A DNA stretch of 64,000 nt from Flavobacterium lipolyticum (lineage in GTDB: Bacteria > Bacteroidota > Bacteroidia > Flavobacteriales > Flavobacteriaceae). The notes beneath the pieces are model-generated. The model was not told the DNA's origin, searched no databases, and worked only from the letters and a program-made list of their open reading frames with translations. Positions 1 to 9,233 of the stretch are shown here, piece after piece. The DNA is taken from contig NZ_JAJJMN010000001.1 in assembly GCF_020905335.1 (NCBI RefSeq), positions 496,001 through 560,000 of the forward strand, in the 5' to 3' direction. The position numbers were made by a program, and so were the translations under genes. How positions within the stretch are numbered: position 1 is the first letter of the stretch; every line of letters begins with the position of its first letter.

Positions 1-237
1 TGCAGCATTCATCACGAACGTGGTGTTACGGGAGTTTTACACGATGATTCTCAAATAAAAAGAAACATGATTCAACACTCTGATTTTGTGATCGCTCTGG
101 GCTCTATCGAAAAAGTAGGCACTGCTGAATCTTATTTCGTTTGTCCGATTAAAGATATTGACGTACTGGTGACCAATATTGATCCGGAGGATGAAACTTT
201 AAAACCTTATCAAAATGCAGGAGTGACACTTGTTTAA
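1..237 (+). CDS. DeoR/GlpR-type transcriptional regulator, C-terminal part
   Basis: The window opens inside a reading frame that runs from base 1 to a TAA at 235-237, giving 78 residues. The stretch SDFVIALGSIEKVGTAESYF followed by a VxPIxDIDxLVTN segment matches the end of the DeoR-family sensor domain, which binds phosphorylated sugars or related metabolites and controls an N-terminal winged helix. The DNA-binding half lies outside the window, so neither target nor ligand can be judged. It is about 27 kb from the glp genes here, so position gives no reason to call it GlpR. Confidence 0.7.
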   Translation, partial: CSIHHERGVTGVLHDDSQIKRNMIQHSDFVIALGSIEKVGTAESYFVCPIKDIDVLVTNIDPEDETLKPYQNAGVTLV

Positions 238-409
238 AAACTTTTGGATTTCATTACACACTATAACATCAGAATTATAAACCTAAAAGTGCGTCTTTAA
301 TTTCTGTTCCCCACGATAAAATTCGCCTTACTATTTTTCATAACTTTACATCTATCAATAAATTAATCCTAAAAATCCATTTACTATTTGAAAATTAAAC
401 ATCCGTAAA

Positions 410-1219
410 ATGCAATTCCAATATTTTTTGCCATCAGAAATCCTGAAGCCTTATATCAAACATTACTATATTTTTGAATCAGATTCGGATAAGGAGTTTG
501 AAGACACGGTATTTCCGAGTGGCGAAATGGAAATTATTTTCAATCTTGGCGATGGCATTTGGGAATCATTGGTTGACCAGACTTTCTACAAAACTCCAAA
601 AATTGAATTTTGGGGGCAGATCACTAAACCTCTTTCCATAAAGTCACAAGGCAAACATATGATGTTAGGAATTCGGTTTTATACTCATACTGCAGCTTAT
701 TTTTTTAAGGATGATATCGGAATATTCAACAATCAGATTTTCGATCTCGAAGATATAGTTGGTAATCTGATAAAAAAATTACACGAACAGCTTTTAGAAA
801 CTTCTGATATAAAAAAAAGGATCGAACTGATCGAAGCATTCCTGATACAAAAAATTATAACAAACGATAAAAGAGCGGATAAGATTGAAAAAGTAGCTCA
901 CATCTTATCGAGTTTACTCAACGACCCGACGGAAAGTAATATCAACAGTATTTCGGTAAAATATGGTATAACGCCCCGTTATCTTCATAAACTAGTCTTT
1001 CAGCATACGGGACTCGCTCCAAAAGCATTCAATAAAATCAAACGTTTCCAACACAGTCTTAAGCTCATTAACACTACCGAATATCCCTTTACTTCTATTG
1101 CTTATGATTCCGGCTATTTTGATCAATCCCATTTCATAAGGGATTTTAAATCCTTTACGGGAACTACGCCAACTTCCTATTTAGAGAACCAGTTCCCTAT
1201 CAATCAATTAATTATTTAA
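410..1219 (+). CDS. AraC family transcriptional regulator
   Basis: This 269-residue protein has the layout of an AraC-type activator. The N-terminal ~110 residues (HYYIFESDSDKEF, then FPSGEMEIIFNLG) resemble the cupin-like DUF6597 ligand domain found in many Bacteroidota AraC proteins. The C-terminal ~100 residues carry two helix-turn-helix motifs, ending with the family signature GYFDQSHFIRDFKSFTGTTP. The inducer and target are not evident. The last 38 codons plus 3' flank are repeated directly downstream as a broken copy (1283-1459). A weak promoter-like TAACTTTA lies at 341-348. Confidence 0.88.
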   Translation: MQFQYFLPSEILKPYIKHYYIFESDSDKEFEDTVFPSGEMEIIFNLGDGIWESLVDQTFYKTPKIEFWGQITKPLSIKSQGKHMMLGIRFYTHTAAYFFKDDIGIFNNQIFDLEDIVGNLIKKLHEQLLETSDIKKRIELIEAFLIQKIITNDKRADKIEKVAHILSSLLNDPTESNINSISVKYGITPRYLHKLVFQHTGLAPKAFNKIKRFQHSLKLINTTEYPFTSIAYDSGYFDQSHFIRDFKSFTGTTPTSYLENQFPINQLII

Positions 1220-1459
1220 AAAGAATACGCTGCATTACAGAATTAATTCTTAGTACCTTAGAAACTAAGCCCCTTTATTTAAGATTCCGGCTATTTTGAT
1301 CAATCCCATTTTATAAGGGATTTTAAATCCTTTACGGAAACTACGCCAACTTCCTATTTAGAAAACCAGTCCCCTATCAATCAATTAATTATCTAAAAAG
1401 AATATACTGCATTACAGAATTAATTCTTAGTACCTTAGAAACTAAGCCCCTTTATTTAA
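1106..1459 (+). repeat. 177-bp tandem duplication of the araC-type gene 3' end
   Basis: Bases 1106-1282 (last 38 codons including the stop, plus 63 bp of flank) are followed immediately by a second copy at 1283-1459. The copies differ at seven positions, all transitions, about 4%. Unit length is a multiple of three, but the stop codon at the end of the first copy prevents any in-frame extension. The second copy is therefore a non-translated gene fragment. Both copies carry a CTTAGTACCTTAG micro-repeat near their end. Confidence 0.92.
1283..1397 (+). pseudogene. Duplicated C-terminal fragment of the AraC regulator
   Basis: This is the coding part of the second copy of the 177-bp duplication. 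It reads DSGYFDQSHFIRDFKSFTET and onwards to a TAA at 1395-1397, with two amino-acid changes (G to E, F to S) and three silent ones relative to the intact gene. It has no start codon and no N-terminal part, so it is a fragment rather than a gene. Confidence 0.75.
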
Positions 1460-1502
1460 AATTCAGTTCCGATTTGTACAATTCAGACGTTTTTAACCTG
1501 AC

Positions 1503-1510
1503 TATCTTTG
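1503..1510 (+). promoter_or_regulatory. -7 promoter element for the NTF2-like lipoprotein
   Basis: TATCTTTG matches the Bacteroidota -7 consensus TAnnTTTG perfectly and lies 34 bp before the ATG at 1545. This places the start site just upstream of the gene and separates it from the AraC duplication. Confidence 0.6.
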
Positions 1511-1544
1511 ACAAAAATAATAGTCAATCAAAAAACTTTATACT

Positions 1545-2102
1545 ATGAATTCTTTTACCACTACATCAGAATTGAATCCAAAATCGGCCTTTTTCTTAGT
1601 CGATTTTTACAACCTATTTTTTAGTCGAAATCTCATTTATCCGACATTCAAATTCATTGCAGTTGTCTTATTACTTTCGGGCTGTACTTCTTCTTCAAAA
1701 AATAAAACAGCAGATTTAAGCGAAGCAAAAAAAGCAATACAGGAAAGCAATGCCATTTATTTTGATTCTTTTAAAAATAATGATCCCTCCCTATTCATAG
1801 ACCGATATGCTGAAGATGCTTCTATCTTACTCCCGAACGCACCACAAATTTATGGAAAAGAAGGTGCTGCCAAATTTTTCAGAAAAGCTTATGATGAATA
1901 TGGTCTAAGAGGCGGAAAGTTTATTACCACAGCAGTATACGGTGACGGTGTAGAGTATGTTACCGAAGAAGGTTTGTGGCAATCCTTAAACTCCAAAGGT
2001 GAATTAATGGATGACGGGAAATTTTTGGTTCTCTGGAAGAAAACTTCAAAAGGCTGGAAAATGTTCAGAGATTCTTTTAGCAGTAATCGAGAAGCTAAAT
2101 AA
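1545..2102 (+). CDS. NTF2-like (DUF4440/SnoaL-type) lipoprotein
   Basis: The 185-residue product has a lipobox (LLLSGC) ending at about residue 47, preceded by a hydrophobic stretch FIAVVLLLS. The mature part resembles the YybH/DUF4440 branch of the NTF2-like fold: an amphipathic N-terminal helix, YAEDASILLPNAPQIYGKEG, and a strand-rich C-terminus ending in WKMFRDSF. Such proteins are ketosteroid-isomerase-like small domains with mostly unknown substrates. The ~34 residues before the signal sequence are unusually long for a lipoprotein. No internal ATG offers a shorter start, so initiation at a non-ATG codon nearer the hydrophobic stretch remains possible. Confidence 0.75.
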   Translation: MNSFTTTSELNPKSAFFLVDFYNLFFSRNLIYPTFKFIAVVLLLSGCTSSSKNKTADLSEAKKAIQESNAIYFDSFKNNDPSLFIDRYAEDASILLPNAPQIYGKEGAAKFFRKAYDEYGLRGGKFITTAVYGDGVEYVTEEGLWQSLNSKGELMDDGKFLVLWKKTSKGWKMFRDSFSSNREAK

Positions 2103-2141
2103 TTGAAATAATCTCTTTTACATTCTTTTCACCCGCAATTA

Positions 2142-2179
2142 AAAAAGCCTTTCAAGTATAAAATCTTGAAAGGCTTTTG
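2142..2179. terminator. Bidirectional intrinsic terminator
   Basis: A perfect stem AAAAGCCTTTCAAG / CTTGAAAGGCTTTT with an 8-nt loop sits between the convergent lipoprotein gene and the efflux operon. It carries A and T runs on both sides and could serve both directions. Confidence 0.85.
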
Positions 2180-2200
2180 TCTACAAATTAAAAAGCAATA

Positions 2201-3661
2201 TTATTTCCAACCACCGCCTAAGTCTCTGTAAACATGGACTGCAGCATTCAATTGTTCTTTTTTAGTATCTACCAATTCCAGTTTGGCTTCTAATGCATCT
2301 CGTTGTGTCATTAAAACCTCAAAATAATCTACTCTGGCCGATTTAAACAAATCATTAGAAACATCTATTGAAGTGTTCAGAGCATCTACCTGTTGCGATT
2401 TAAGATCATACCCTTTTTGTAAGTTTTCGATCTTTGAAAGCTGATTGGACACTTCTAAATAAGCATTCAAAATGGTACGATCGTAATTGTACAAAGCCTG
2501 AAGCTGTCTGGCATTTGCGCTGGCGAATTCTGCTTTAATGGCATTTCTGTTGATCAGTGGTGCAGCCAAATCTCCGGCTAATGAATACAGAAGTGACTCC
2601 GGAAATGTTAACAGATAAGAAGGTTTAAACGCCTGTACTCCTATCGCAGCCGAAATATCCAATGAAGGATAGAATTCGGCACGTGCTACTTTTACATCTA
2701 ATTTTGAAGCGACCAATTCTAATTCGGCCTGTTTCACATCAGGACGATTTGCCAGTAATTGAGACGGAATTCCGGAACTCACCGCAGCCGGTAGTAAGCT
2801 CAGGAAGTTGTTTGTATTGGTTCTTTTGATTTCCTGTGGATATCTTCCCAATAAAAAGTTGATTTTATTCTCCGTTTCTTTTATTTGCTGAAGAATTCCA
2901 AATTCCAGACTTTTTGAAGTTAAAACCTCTGCTTCAAACTTCTTCACGCCCAGTTCGGTTGCTCTTGCCGCCTGCTTCTGAATTTTTACAATTTCCAAAG
3001 CATTCGTCTGTAATTTGATGGTTTGTTTTACAATGTCCAATTGGGCATCTAAAGCCAGTAACTCATAATAAGAATCGGCTACTTCGGCAATAAGATTCGT
3101 AATTACAAAGTTCTTCCCTTCTACTGTTGCTAAATATCGGTTTAAAGCTGCTTTTTTAGAATTGCGCAGTTTTTTCCAGATGTCAACTTCCCAGTTTGCA
3201 TAGGCCGAAATAGTAAAATCTCCCAATGGATCCGGGGTCTTTACGCCTGGTTTGATATCTGTATTGGCATCACCCGCACCCTGACTGGTGTAGCGCCCCA
3301 CTTTCTCTACTCCCGCTCCGGCACGAACACCAACAGTAGGCAGTAGAAGTCCTTTTTTTACACGAATGTCATTTCTTGCAATCTCGATTTCCTGCAAAGT
3401 AATGTTTAATTCCTGATTGTTCTTAAGCGCGACATCAATTAGCTCTACCAGATTCTGATCTTTAAAATAATCTTTCCATGCTAATACTGCCGTATTGCTG
3501 TTTGCATCCTGACTCTGAGTTGTTGTACCAAACGACTCTGGAACTGGTGTGCTTGTTGTTGTAGTCTCAGGAGCAGGGGTTTTACACCCTGCAACCATGA
3601 GACATGCACTCAATGCAATACTATATTGATATGATTTGAATTTATACATGATTGTTATCAA
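2201..3661 (-). CDS. Outer-membrane efflux lipoprotein of an RND pump (OprM/NodT type)
   Basis: This is a 486-residue TolC-family outer-membrane factor that forms the exit duct of a tripartite pump. A lipobox (MVAGC, Cys at about residue 26) shows that it is a lipoprotein, as in the OprM/CusC group. Two OEP repeats follow, with typical phrases such as NWEVDIWKKLRNSKKA and LANRPDVKQAELELVASKLD. It is the last gene of the operon and its start overlaps the stop of the pump gene by 20 bases. A second ATG four codons in (3649) would shorten the overlap to 8. The shared terminator lies just downstream. Confidence 0.92.
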   Translation of the reverse strand: MITIMYKFKSYQYSIALSACLMVAGCKTPAPETTTTSTPVPESFGTTTQSQDANSNTAVLAWKDYFKDQNLVELIDVALKNNQELNITLQEIEIARNDIRVKKGLLLPTVGVRAGAGVEKVGRYTSQGAGDANTDIKPGVKTPDPLGDFTISAYANWEVDIWKKLRNSKKAALNRYLATVEGKNFVITNLIAEVADSYYELLALDAQLDIVKQTIKLQTNALEIVKIQKQAARATELGVKKFEAEVLTSKSLEFGILQQIKETENKINFLLGRYPQEIKRTNTNNFLSLLPAAVSSGIPSQLLANRPDVKQAELELVASKLDVKVARAEFYPSLDISAAIGVQAFKPSYLLTFPESLLYSLAGDLAAPLINRNAIKAEFASANARQLQALYNYDRTILNAYLEVSNQLSKIENLQKGYDLKSQQVDALNTSIDVSNDLFKSARVDYFEVLMTQRDALEAKLELVDTKKEQLNAAVHVYRDLGGGWK

Positions 3662-6600
3662 TTTCTTCTGTTAATGGATTCTCTTCTTCATGTTTCACTA
3701 ATTTGTATCTCTCTGCTATTTTTCCAAAGATGTAATACAATCCAGGAATCAAAAACACCCCACAAATCGTTCCGATAAGCATACCTCCTGCCGCAGCAGT
3801 ACCAATCGTACGGTTACCAATTTTTCCGGGACCGGTAGCAAATGCAAGTGGTAATAAACCCGCAATAAAAGCAAAGGAAGTCATCAAGATTGGACGGAAC
3901 CTTGCTTTGGCTCCTTCCATTGCTGCTTCCAGAACTGATTTACCTGCAGCATGTCGCTGGATTGCAAACTCTACAATCAACACAGCATTTTTACCCAATA
4001 AACCAATAAGCATTACCATGGCCACCTGTGCGTAAATGTTGTTCTCTAATCCTGTTAATTTCAGTAAAAAGAAAGCTCCAAAAATACCTGCCGGTAAAGA
4101 AAGAATTACAGACAATGGTAAAATAAAACTCTCGTATTGAGCAGCCAGTACCAGATATACGAATCCTAAACAGATCAGGAATACCCAGATTGCCTGATTC
4201 CCCTGTGCCACCTCATCAGCAGAAATACCTGCCCAGTCGATGTCGTATCCTCTAGGCAATTTTTTAGCAGCAACTTCCTGAATAACTTTAATTGCCGTAC
4301 CGGAACTATATCCCGCTGCAGCCGAACCACTAATTTGCGTGGAAGTGTACATATTATGTCTTGTGATTTCAGAAAGTCCGTATACTTTTTCCAATCTCAT
4401 AAAAGCGGAATAAGGTACCATTTCATCACGGTTGTTTTTCACATACAATTTTAAGATATCATCGGGCTGAGCACGATATTCCGGAGAAGCCTGAACAATT
4501 ACTTTATAGTTAATTCCGAATTTAATAAAACTGATTTCATAGTTACTTCCTACAAGAGTTGACAAGGTATTCATGGCATTTTCGATGGAAATTCCTTTTT
4601 GTTGTGCCAGATCATTGTCGACTTTCATCATGTATTGAGGAAAACTCGAGCTATAAAAACTGAACACGTTAGACAATTCCGGATGTTTGTTCAATTCAGC
4701 AACAAAGTCATTATTTACCTTTTCCATTTTTTTGTAATCTCCGGAACCTGTTTTATCCAATAAACGAAGTTCAAATCCTCCGGCAGCACCATATCCCGGT
4801 ACAGCAGGCGGTTGGAAAAACTCGATATTAGCTCCTGCAATATCTTTACATTTTTCCTCCATTTCATGCATGATCTCCAAAACAGATTCTTTTCGATCGC
4901 TCCAATCCTTAAGGTTAACCAAACAAGTTCCTGAGTTTGCTCCTGTACCTTCAGAAAGAATTTCGTAACCTGCCAATGAAGAAACTGATTTTACTCCGTC
5001 TATATCTTCAGCAATTTTCTGAACTCGCTCTGCAATATTGTTGGTTCTTTCTAATGAAGAACCCGGAGGTGTCTGAATTACAGCATAGAACATTCCCTGA
5101 TCCTCATTCGGAATAAATCCGGAAGGAACGGTACTGCTCACTAACCATGTTCCGGCACAAAATCCTAACAAAGCAATTATAGTAACGGCTCTTCTGTTTA
5201 CGATCTTACCTAATACATTTTGATATTTCCCCTGAGCCAGATTAAACTTATTGTTAAAACCATCTATAAAAACATTAACAGGTGTTTTCTTTTTAGGCAG
5301 AGCATGATTATTTTTTAACATCATAGCACAAAGTGCCGGTGTCAAGGTTAAAGCCACAATACCCGAAAGTATAATCGCCGTTGCCATAGTAACTGAGAAC
5401 TGACGGTAAAACACCCCAACAGGACCTGACATAAAAGCCACCGGAATAAATACCGCCGCCATCAGGAATGTAATCGCTATAATTGCCCCTGCAATCTCAT
5501 GCATCGCTTTTTTAGTTGCTTTAAGAGGCGACAGATGTTCTTCTTCCATTTTGGCGTGAACTGCCTCGATCACAACGATCGCATCATCGACGACGACTCC
5601 AATTGCTAATACTAAAGCAAACAAAGTAATTAAGTTCAATGAAATATCTAAGAAAGTCATGAATACAAAGGTTCCGATCAACGATACCGGTACCGCAATT
5701 GCCGGAATAACAGTCGAACGCCAGTCTCCCAAGAAAAGAAAGACCACTAAACCTACCAAAATAAAAGCTTCTACCAGCGTGTGGATTACTTTTTCGATAG
5801 AGGCGTCCAAAAATTTGGAGACGTCGTATGAAATCTCATAATCCATTCCTTTTGGGAATTTCTGCTTAATTTTTTCCAATTTCGCTTTTACCTCCTCAAT
5901 AACCTGATTGGCATTACTACCAAAAGATTGTTTCAATACAATAGCTGCTGAAGGTTTACCATTTAAGTTCGAGTAAATATCATACATCGAACTTCCAAAT
6001 TCAATAGTAGCAATATCCTTCAAACGCAGAAGTTCTCCGTTAGCATTAGATTTTACGACAATATTTCCATATTGCTCTTTTGTGGTAAAACGTCCGGAAT
6101 ATTTCAATACATACTCAAATGCCTGAGAACGTTTACCCGAACTTTCTCCTGTTTTACCGGGAGACGCCTCCAAACTTTGACTTGACAATGCTTCCATTAC
6201 CTCATCGGCGGAAATTTTGTAAGCCAGCATACGATCCGGTTTCAGCCAGATACGCATAGCATATTCACGAGTTCCCAGGATATCTCCGGAACCAATACCA
6301 TTTACCCTTTTCAATTCTGAAAGTACGTTGATATCAGCGTAGTTGTACAAGAACTTCATGTCGGTATTTTTGTCTGTACTGTAAAGGTTCACGTACATCA
6401 ACATACTTGGTACTTCTCGGGTAATTTTTATACCCTCTCTAATTACCAATGGAGGTAATTTATTGGTAACCGAAGCTACACGATTCTGAACGTTAATCGC
6501 CGCTTGGTTGGGATCTGTTCCTAAGTTAAAAACTACTTTTATAGTCGCCTCACCATCATTTCCGGCATCAGAAGACATGTATTTCATTCCCGGAACTCCA

Positions 6601-6809
6601 TTTAAAGCTCTTTCTAAAGGAATGATAACTGCTTTGATCATCAATTCACCGTTAGATCCGGGATAATCTGCAGTAACATTCACCATTGGCGGTGAGATTG
6701 TAGGGAATTGTGTGATAGGTAAATTCAATACCGACAATACTCCTAAAAAGACAATTATAAGCGATATTACTATCGACAGTACAGGTCTTTGAATAAATTT
6801 ATTAAACAT
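3642..6809 (-). CDS. RND efflux pump, HAE1 family inner-membrane transporter
   Basis: The 1055-residue protein is full length for an AcrB/MexB-type proton-driven drug exporter. It begins with FNKFIQRPVLSIVISL (first membrane helix), has the large periplasmic loops, and carries the essential Asp pair at D408-D409 (GVVVDDAIVVIE) in the fourth membrane helix. The partner Lys is in GLLGKNAVLIVEFA near the C-terminus. It takes substrates from the periplasm or membrane and passes them to the outer-membrane duct via the adaptor encoded 24 bp upstream. The acidic pair and overall sequence favour hydrophobic or amphiphilic substrates over heavy metals, but the substrate is not known. Confidence 0.96.
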   Translation of the reverse strand: MFNKFIQRPVLSIVISLIIVFLGVLSVLNLPITQFPTISPPMVNVTADYPGSNGELMIKAVIIPLERALNGVPGMKYMSSDAGNDGEATIKVVFNLGTDPNQAAINVQNRVASVTNKLPPLVIREGIKITREVPSMLMYVNLYSTDKNTDMKFLYNYADINVLSELKRVNGIGSGDILGTREYAMRIWLKPDRMLAYKISADEVMEALSSQSLEASPGKTGESSGKRSQAFEYVLKYSGRFTTKEQYGNIVVKSNANGELLRLKDIATIEFGSSMYDIYSNLNGKPSAAIVLKQSFGSNANQVIEEVKAKLEKIKQKFPKGMDYEISYDVSKFLDASIEKVIHTLVEAFILVGLVVFLFLGDWRSTVIPAIAVPVSLIGTFVFMTFLDISLNLITLFALVLAIGVVVDDAIVVIEAVHAKMEEEHLSPLKATKKAMHEIAGAIIAITFLMAAVFIPVAFMSGPVGVFYRQFSVTMATAIILSGIVALTLTPALCAMMLKNNHALPKKKTPVNVFIDGFNNKFNLAQGKYQNVLGKIVNRRAVTIIALLGFCAGTWLVSSTVPSGFIPNEDQGMFYAVIQTPPGSSLERTNNIAERVQKIAEDIDGVKSVSSLAGYEILSEGTGANSGTCLVNLKDWSDRKESVLEIMHEMEEKCKDIAGANIEFFQPPAVPGYGAAGGFELRLLDKTGSGDYKKMEKVNNDFVAELNKHPELSNVFSFYSSSFPQYMMKVDNDLAQQKGISIENAMNTLSTLVGSNYEISFIKFGINYKVIVQASPEYRAQPDDILKLYVKNNRDEMVPYSAFMRLEKVYGLSEITRHNMYTSTQISGSAAAGYSSGTAIKVIQEVAAKKLPRGYDIDWAGISADEVAQGNQAIWVFLICLGFVYLVLAAQYESFILPLSVILSLPAGIFGAFFLLKLTGLENNIYAQVAMVMLIGLLGKNAVLIVEFAIQRHAAGKSVLEAAMEGAKARFRPILMTSFAFIAGLLPLAFATGPGKIGNRTIGTAAAGGMLIGTICGVFLIPGLYYIFGKIAERYKLVKHEEENPLTEEIDNNHV

Positions 6810-6833
6810 TTTTTATTTTTTTAATGATTAAAC

Positions 6834-7916
6834 CTATTCTGCTTTTAAGCGTAAATTGTTCATTACCGCTTTAGGAGATTGGAATTCATATTTGATTTTG
6901 TCGTTTTCTTTTACTTTTTGAACTCCTTCAAGTAAAATTTTATCGGTATCGGCAAGTCCGGTTCTGATCACATACAAATCAGGGATTTCGCCTGTTATTG
7001 TGATTTCTCTTGAATTTACTTTATTGTTTTTATCGATTACAAAAACGTATTTTTTATCCTGAATTTCGTAAGTCGCTTTTTGAGGGATTACAATGGCATT
7101 TTTAAGCGGAACAATCATCTGAACCTGTCCTGTTTCTCCATTTCTAAGCAATTTTCCTGAATTAGGGAAACGTGCTCTGAACGCAATATTTCCGGTTTCA
7201 TTATTAAATTCGCTTTCGATAACTTCTACATTTCCTTTTTCTTTAAAAGTTTCACCGTTAGCCAAAACCAAACTTACTCTGTTATCAGCACGGTCTTTTA
7301 CATCGGTTTGATACTGCAGATATTCCGGTTCTGAAACATTGAAATAAGCAAACATCTGACTGTTGTCTGAAAGACTTGTCATCAATTCACCTTCATCAAT
7401 AAGGCTTCCTAATTTTAATGGAATACGATCGATAGTTCCGTCAAACGGCGCTCTGATTTCTGTAAATGACAAATGAAGTTTTGCCAATGCTACTTCGGCT
7501 TTTGCAGATTGCAATTTTGCCTGTGCTACACTTAATTCGTTCTTAGAAACGATATTTTTATCTGCCAGTAATTTGGCATTTTGAAGTTCTATTTCTACTG
7601 ATTTTTGTTCAGCTTGTGCTTTTAGTAATTCTGCCTGATACATATTGGGCATAATTTTAAACAACAGCTGTCCTTTTTTTACAAATTGTCCTTCATCCAC
7701 AAAGATGTTTTGTAAAAAACCTTTTTCCTGAGCACGGATCTCAATGTTACGTACTGATTTGATTTGTGAAACGTACTGTTTCGTAAACGAAGTGTCTATT
7801 TTTACCGGATTGGTAACAACAAATTTTTCTACTTCTTCTTTTTCTTCTTTTTTAGTTGTACAACTAGTTAGGCACACCAGGGCAATTAAGCCTGTGAACA
7901 AGATAATTCTTTTCAT
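6834..7916 (-). CDS. RND efflux periplasmic adaptor (MFP) lipoprotein
   Basis: This 360-residue membrane-fusion protein is the AcrA-like adaptor of the operon. A lipobox LTSC puts the acylated Cys at residue 19. It is followed by a lipoyl-like half (FVDEGQFVKKGQLLFKI), a coiled-coil hairpin rich in Ala, Glu and Lys (about residues 95-145), the second lipoyl half (IRAPFDGTIDRIPLKLGSLI) and a beta-barrel. It is the first of the three pump genes, in the usual adaptor-pump-duct order. The 176-bp gap to the next upstream gene holds a GGAATACAGTGATTCC inverted repeat (7951-7966) that could be a regulator site. Confidence 0.93.
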   Translation of the reverse strand: MKRIILFTGLIALVCLTSCTTKKEEKEEVEKFVVTNPVKIDTSFTKQYVSQIKSVRNIEIRAQEKGFLQNIFVDEGQFVKKGQLLFKIMPNMYQAELLKAQAEQKSVEIELQNAKLLADKNIVSKNELSVAQAKLQSAKAEVALAKLHLSFTEIRAPFDGTIDRIPLKLGSLIDEGELMTSLSDNSQMFAYFNVSEPEYLQYQTDVKDRADNRVSLVLANGETFKEKGNVEVIESEFNNETGNIAFRARFPNSGKLLRNGETGQVQMIVPLKNAIVIPQKATYEIQDKKYVFVIDKNNKVNSREITITGEIPDLYVIRTGLADTDKILLEGVQKVKENDKIKYEFQSPKAVMNNLRLKAE

Positions 7917-8092
7917 GATTTTAATGGAAATTAAGCGATTGAGTGCTTGGAATACAGTGATTCCTTTAGATGAAAAAATGCATCAGGTGCCCTTAGTCAG
8001 AACTTAACTTTCATATAAGATGAAGTAGCAAAAAAATACATCAACAAAATATGCAGATCACAACTTAGGCAACCGATGTATATATTGTTGAA

Positions 8093-8479
8093 TCAAATTC
8101 TTAGTACTCGTTGAGTAATGTAGATAGGATTTGAGTTGCCAAAGAATGGCAGGAAGATTTTAAAACGATTATAATCGTTTGCAGCAGTTTGACTGGTAGC
8201 AAAGGAAAGATACCAACTGTCAAGTAAGCTGTAGTTTGTTGCGAACAAATGGTTGGAAAGACCACCTTTAAGATCATCACTTCCCAGGCATTCTTCTTCA
8301 GTATCACAGTCCGCATCTTCTATGATCGAACTGCCCTGATCCTGATTGGTGAATTTCACACGGTGTCTTTTCTCAAGATGATGAGAATGGGAGTCTTTAG
8401 GAGTACCCGCATTAAGATATTGCCCTCCGCCAAGCAGAAGCAAATTCATAAATACTAAAAAGACTATTAACTTTCTCAT
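8093..8479 (-). CDS. Small secreted protein of unknown function upstream of the RND operon
   Basis: The 128-residue product has a clear signal peptide (residues 1-24, FLVFMNLLLLGGGQYLNAG). A short His-rich segment HSHHLEKRH follows, then an acidic Cys-containing patch DADCDTEEECLG, and then a C-terminal half with aromatic residues. I do not recognise the family. The His and Cys/acidic clusters could bind a metal, which is inference only. It lies upstream of and co-oriented with the efflux operon, 176 bp away. TACTTTCG at 8488-8495 (minus) resembles a -7 element and would give a very short leader. Confidence 0.55.
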   Translation of the reverse strand: MRKLIVFLVFMNLLLLGGGQYLNAGTPKDSHSHHLEKRHRVKFTNQDQGSSIIEDADCDTEEECLGSDDLKGGLSNHLFATNYSLLDSWYLSFATSQTAANDYNRFKIFLPFFGNSNPIYITQRVLRI

Positions 8480-8739
8480 TTGGTTGCGAAAGTAAGGAAA
8501 GTATCGAAAGAAAAAAAGATTTTTTTATAAGCTTTAACATTTATTAAAATACGAAAACGTTTTCAGGATTTTATTGCACTCAAATTATGATTAAAAGTTA
8601 TGCTTTCTTATCAAAAAATCATAAAAAATTGAGTCTGATTCAGAATCAAATAGATAACATTCTAAAAACCAGCAAAAAAACATCAAAATCTCAAATACCT
8701 GAGGATGTAGATTTTACGATTAAAAATGCATTTTATTTT

Positions 8740-9144
8740 TTAAATTAAAACTTCCATTATCGTAAATTCCTGTCCGGCTTTTGTAAAAATCTGCCCTGTA
8801 TCCTGCATGCCCAATTTCTCATAAAAAGCTTTTTTGTTAACTCTGGCGTTACACCAAACTTTCTTCAATTTCTTTTCTTTTGCTAATTGCAAAATATATT
8901 TTACAAGCTCAGAACCAATGCCTTTCCCCTGACATTCTTCCAGTGTCGCCAGCTTTCTGAACTGCATTCCGTCATCACTGATGAAACAGGAAACAATTGA
9001 AACCAACTTATCCTGCACAAAAAAGCCAAAGTGTAATCCTAAAGCATCTTCTTCTAACTGTACAAATTCAAACGGCTGATCGGGCCACATTACTTCATGC
9101 CTGATCTGCCAGGTCTCCGAAGCTAATATTGTTTTGATTTTCAT
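8740..9144 (-). CDS. GNAT family N-acetyltransferase
   Basis: This 134-residue protein has the GNAT acetyl-CoA loop in ECQGKGIGSELVKYIL (about residues 81-96), preceded by the beta-4 strand FRKLATL. The C-terminal ARVNKKAFYEKLGMQDTGQ is the usual helix-strand signature for this fold. It resembles the YjgM/ElaA-like small acetyltransferases, but the substrate cannot be told. It is monocistronic in appearance. Confidence 0.85.
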   Translation of the reverse strand: MKIKTILASETWQIRHEVMWPDQPFEFVQLEEDALGLHFGFFVQDKLVSIVSCFISDDGMQFRKLATLEECQGKGIGSELVKYILQLAKEKKLKKVWCNARVNKKAFYEKLGMQDTGQIFTKAGQEFTIMEVLI

Positions 9145-9200
9145 TGTTTTGCTTATTACTCCAGATTACTCTTTTACACATAAAGATATTTCATAAAAAC

Positions 9201-9232
9201 AAAAAAGGGAATCTAAGTTGATTCCCTTTTTT
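9201..9232 (-). terminator. Intrinsic terminator
   Basis: The stem AAAAAGGGAATC / GATTCCCTTTTT with a 6-nt loop follows directly after the stop codon of the 9234-9845 gene on the minus strand. Confidence 0.8.
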
Positions 9233-9233
9233 A

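Noticed and set aside
1..237. Linking the DeoR-type fragment with the glp genes as GlpR
   Set aside because: It is 27 kb from glpD and only its C-terminal part is visible; the sensor domain alone does not tell the target.
8101..8316. Second minus-strand frame overlapping the His-rich protein gene
   Set aside because: The other frame (8093-8479) has a clear signal peptide and promoter-like element; this one has neither.
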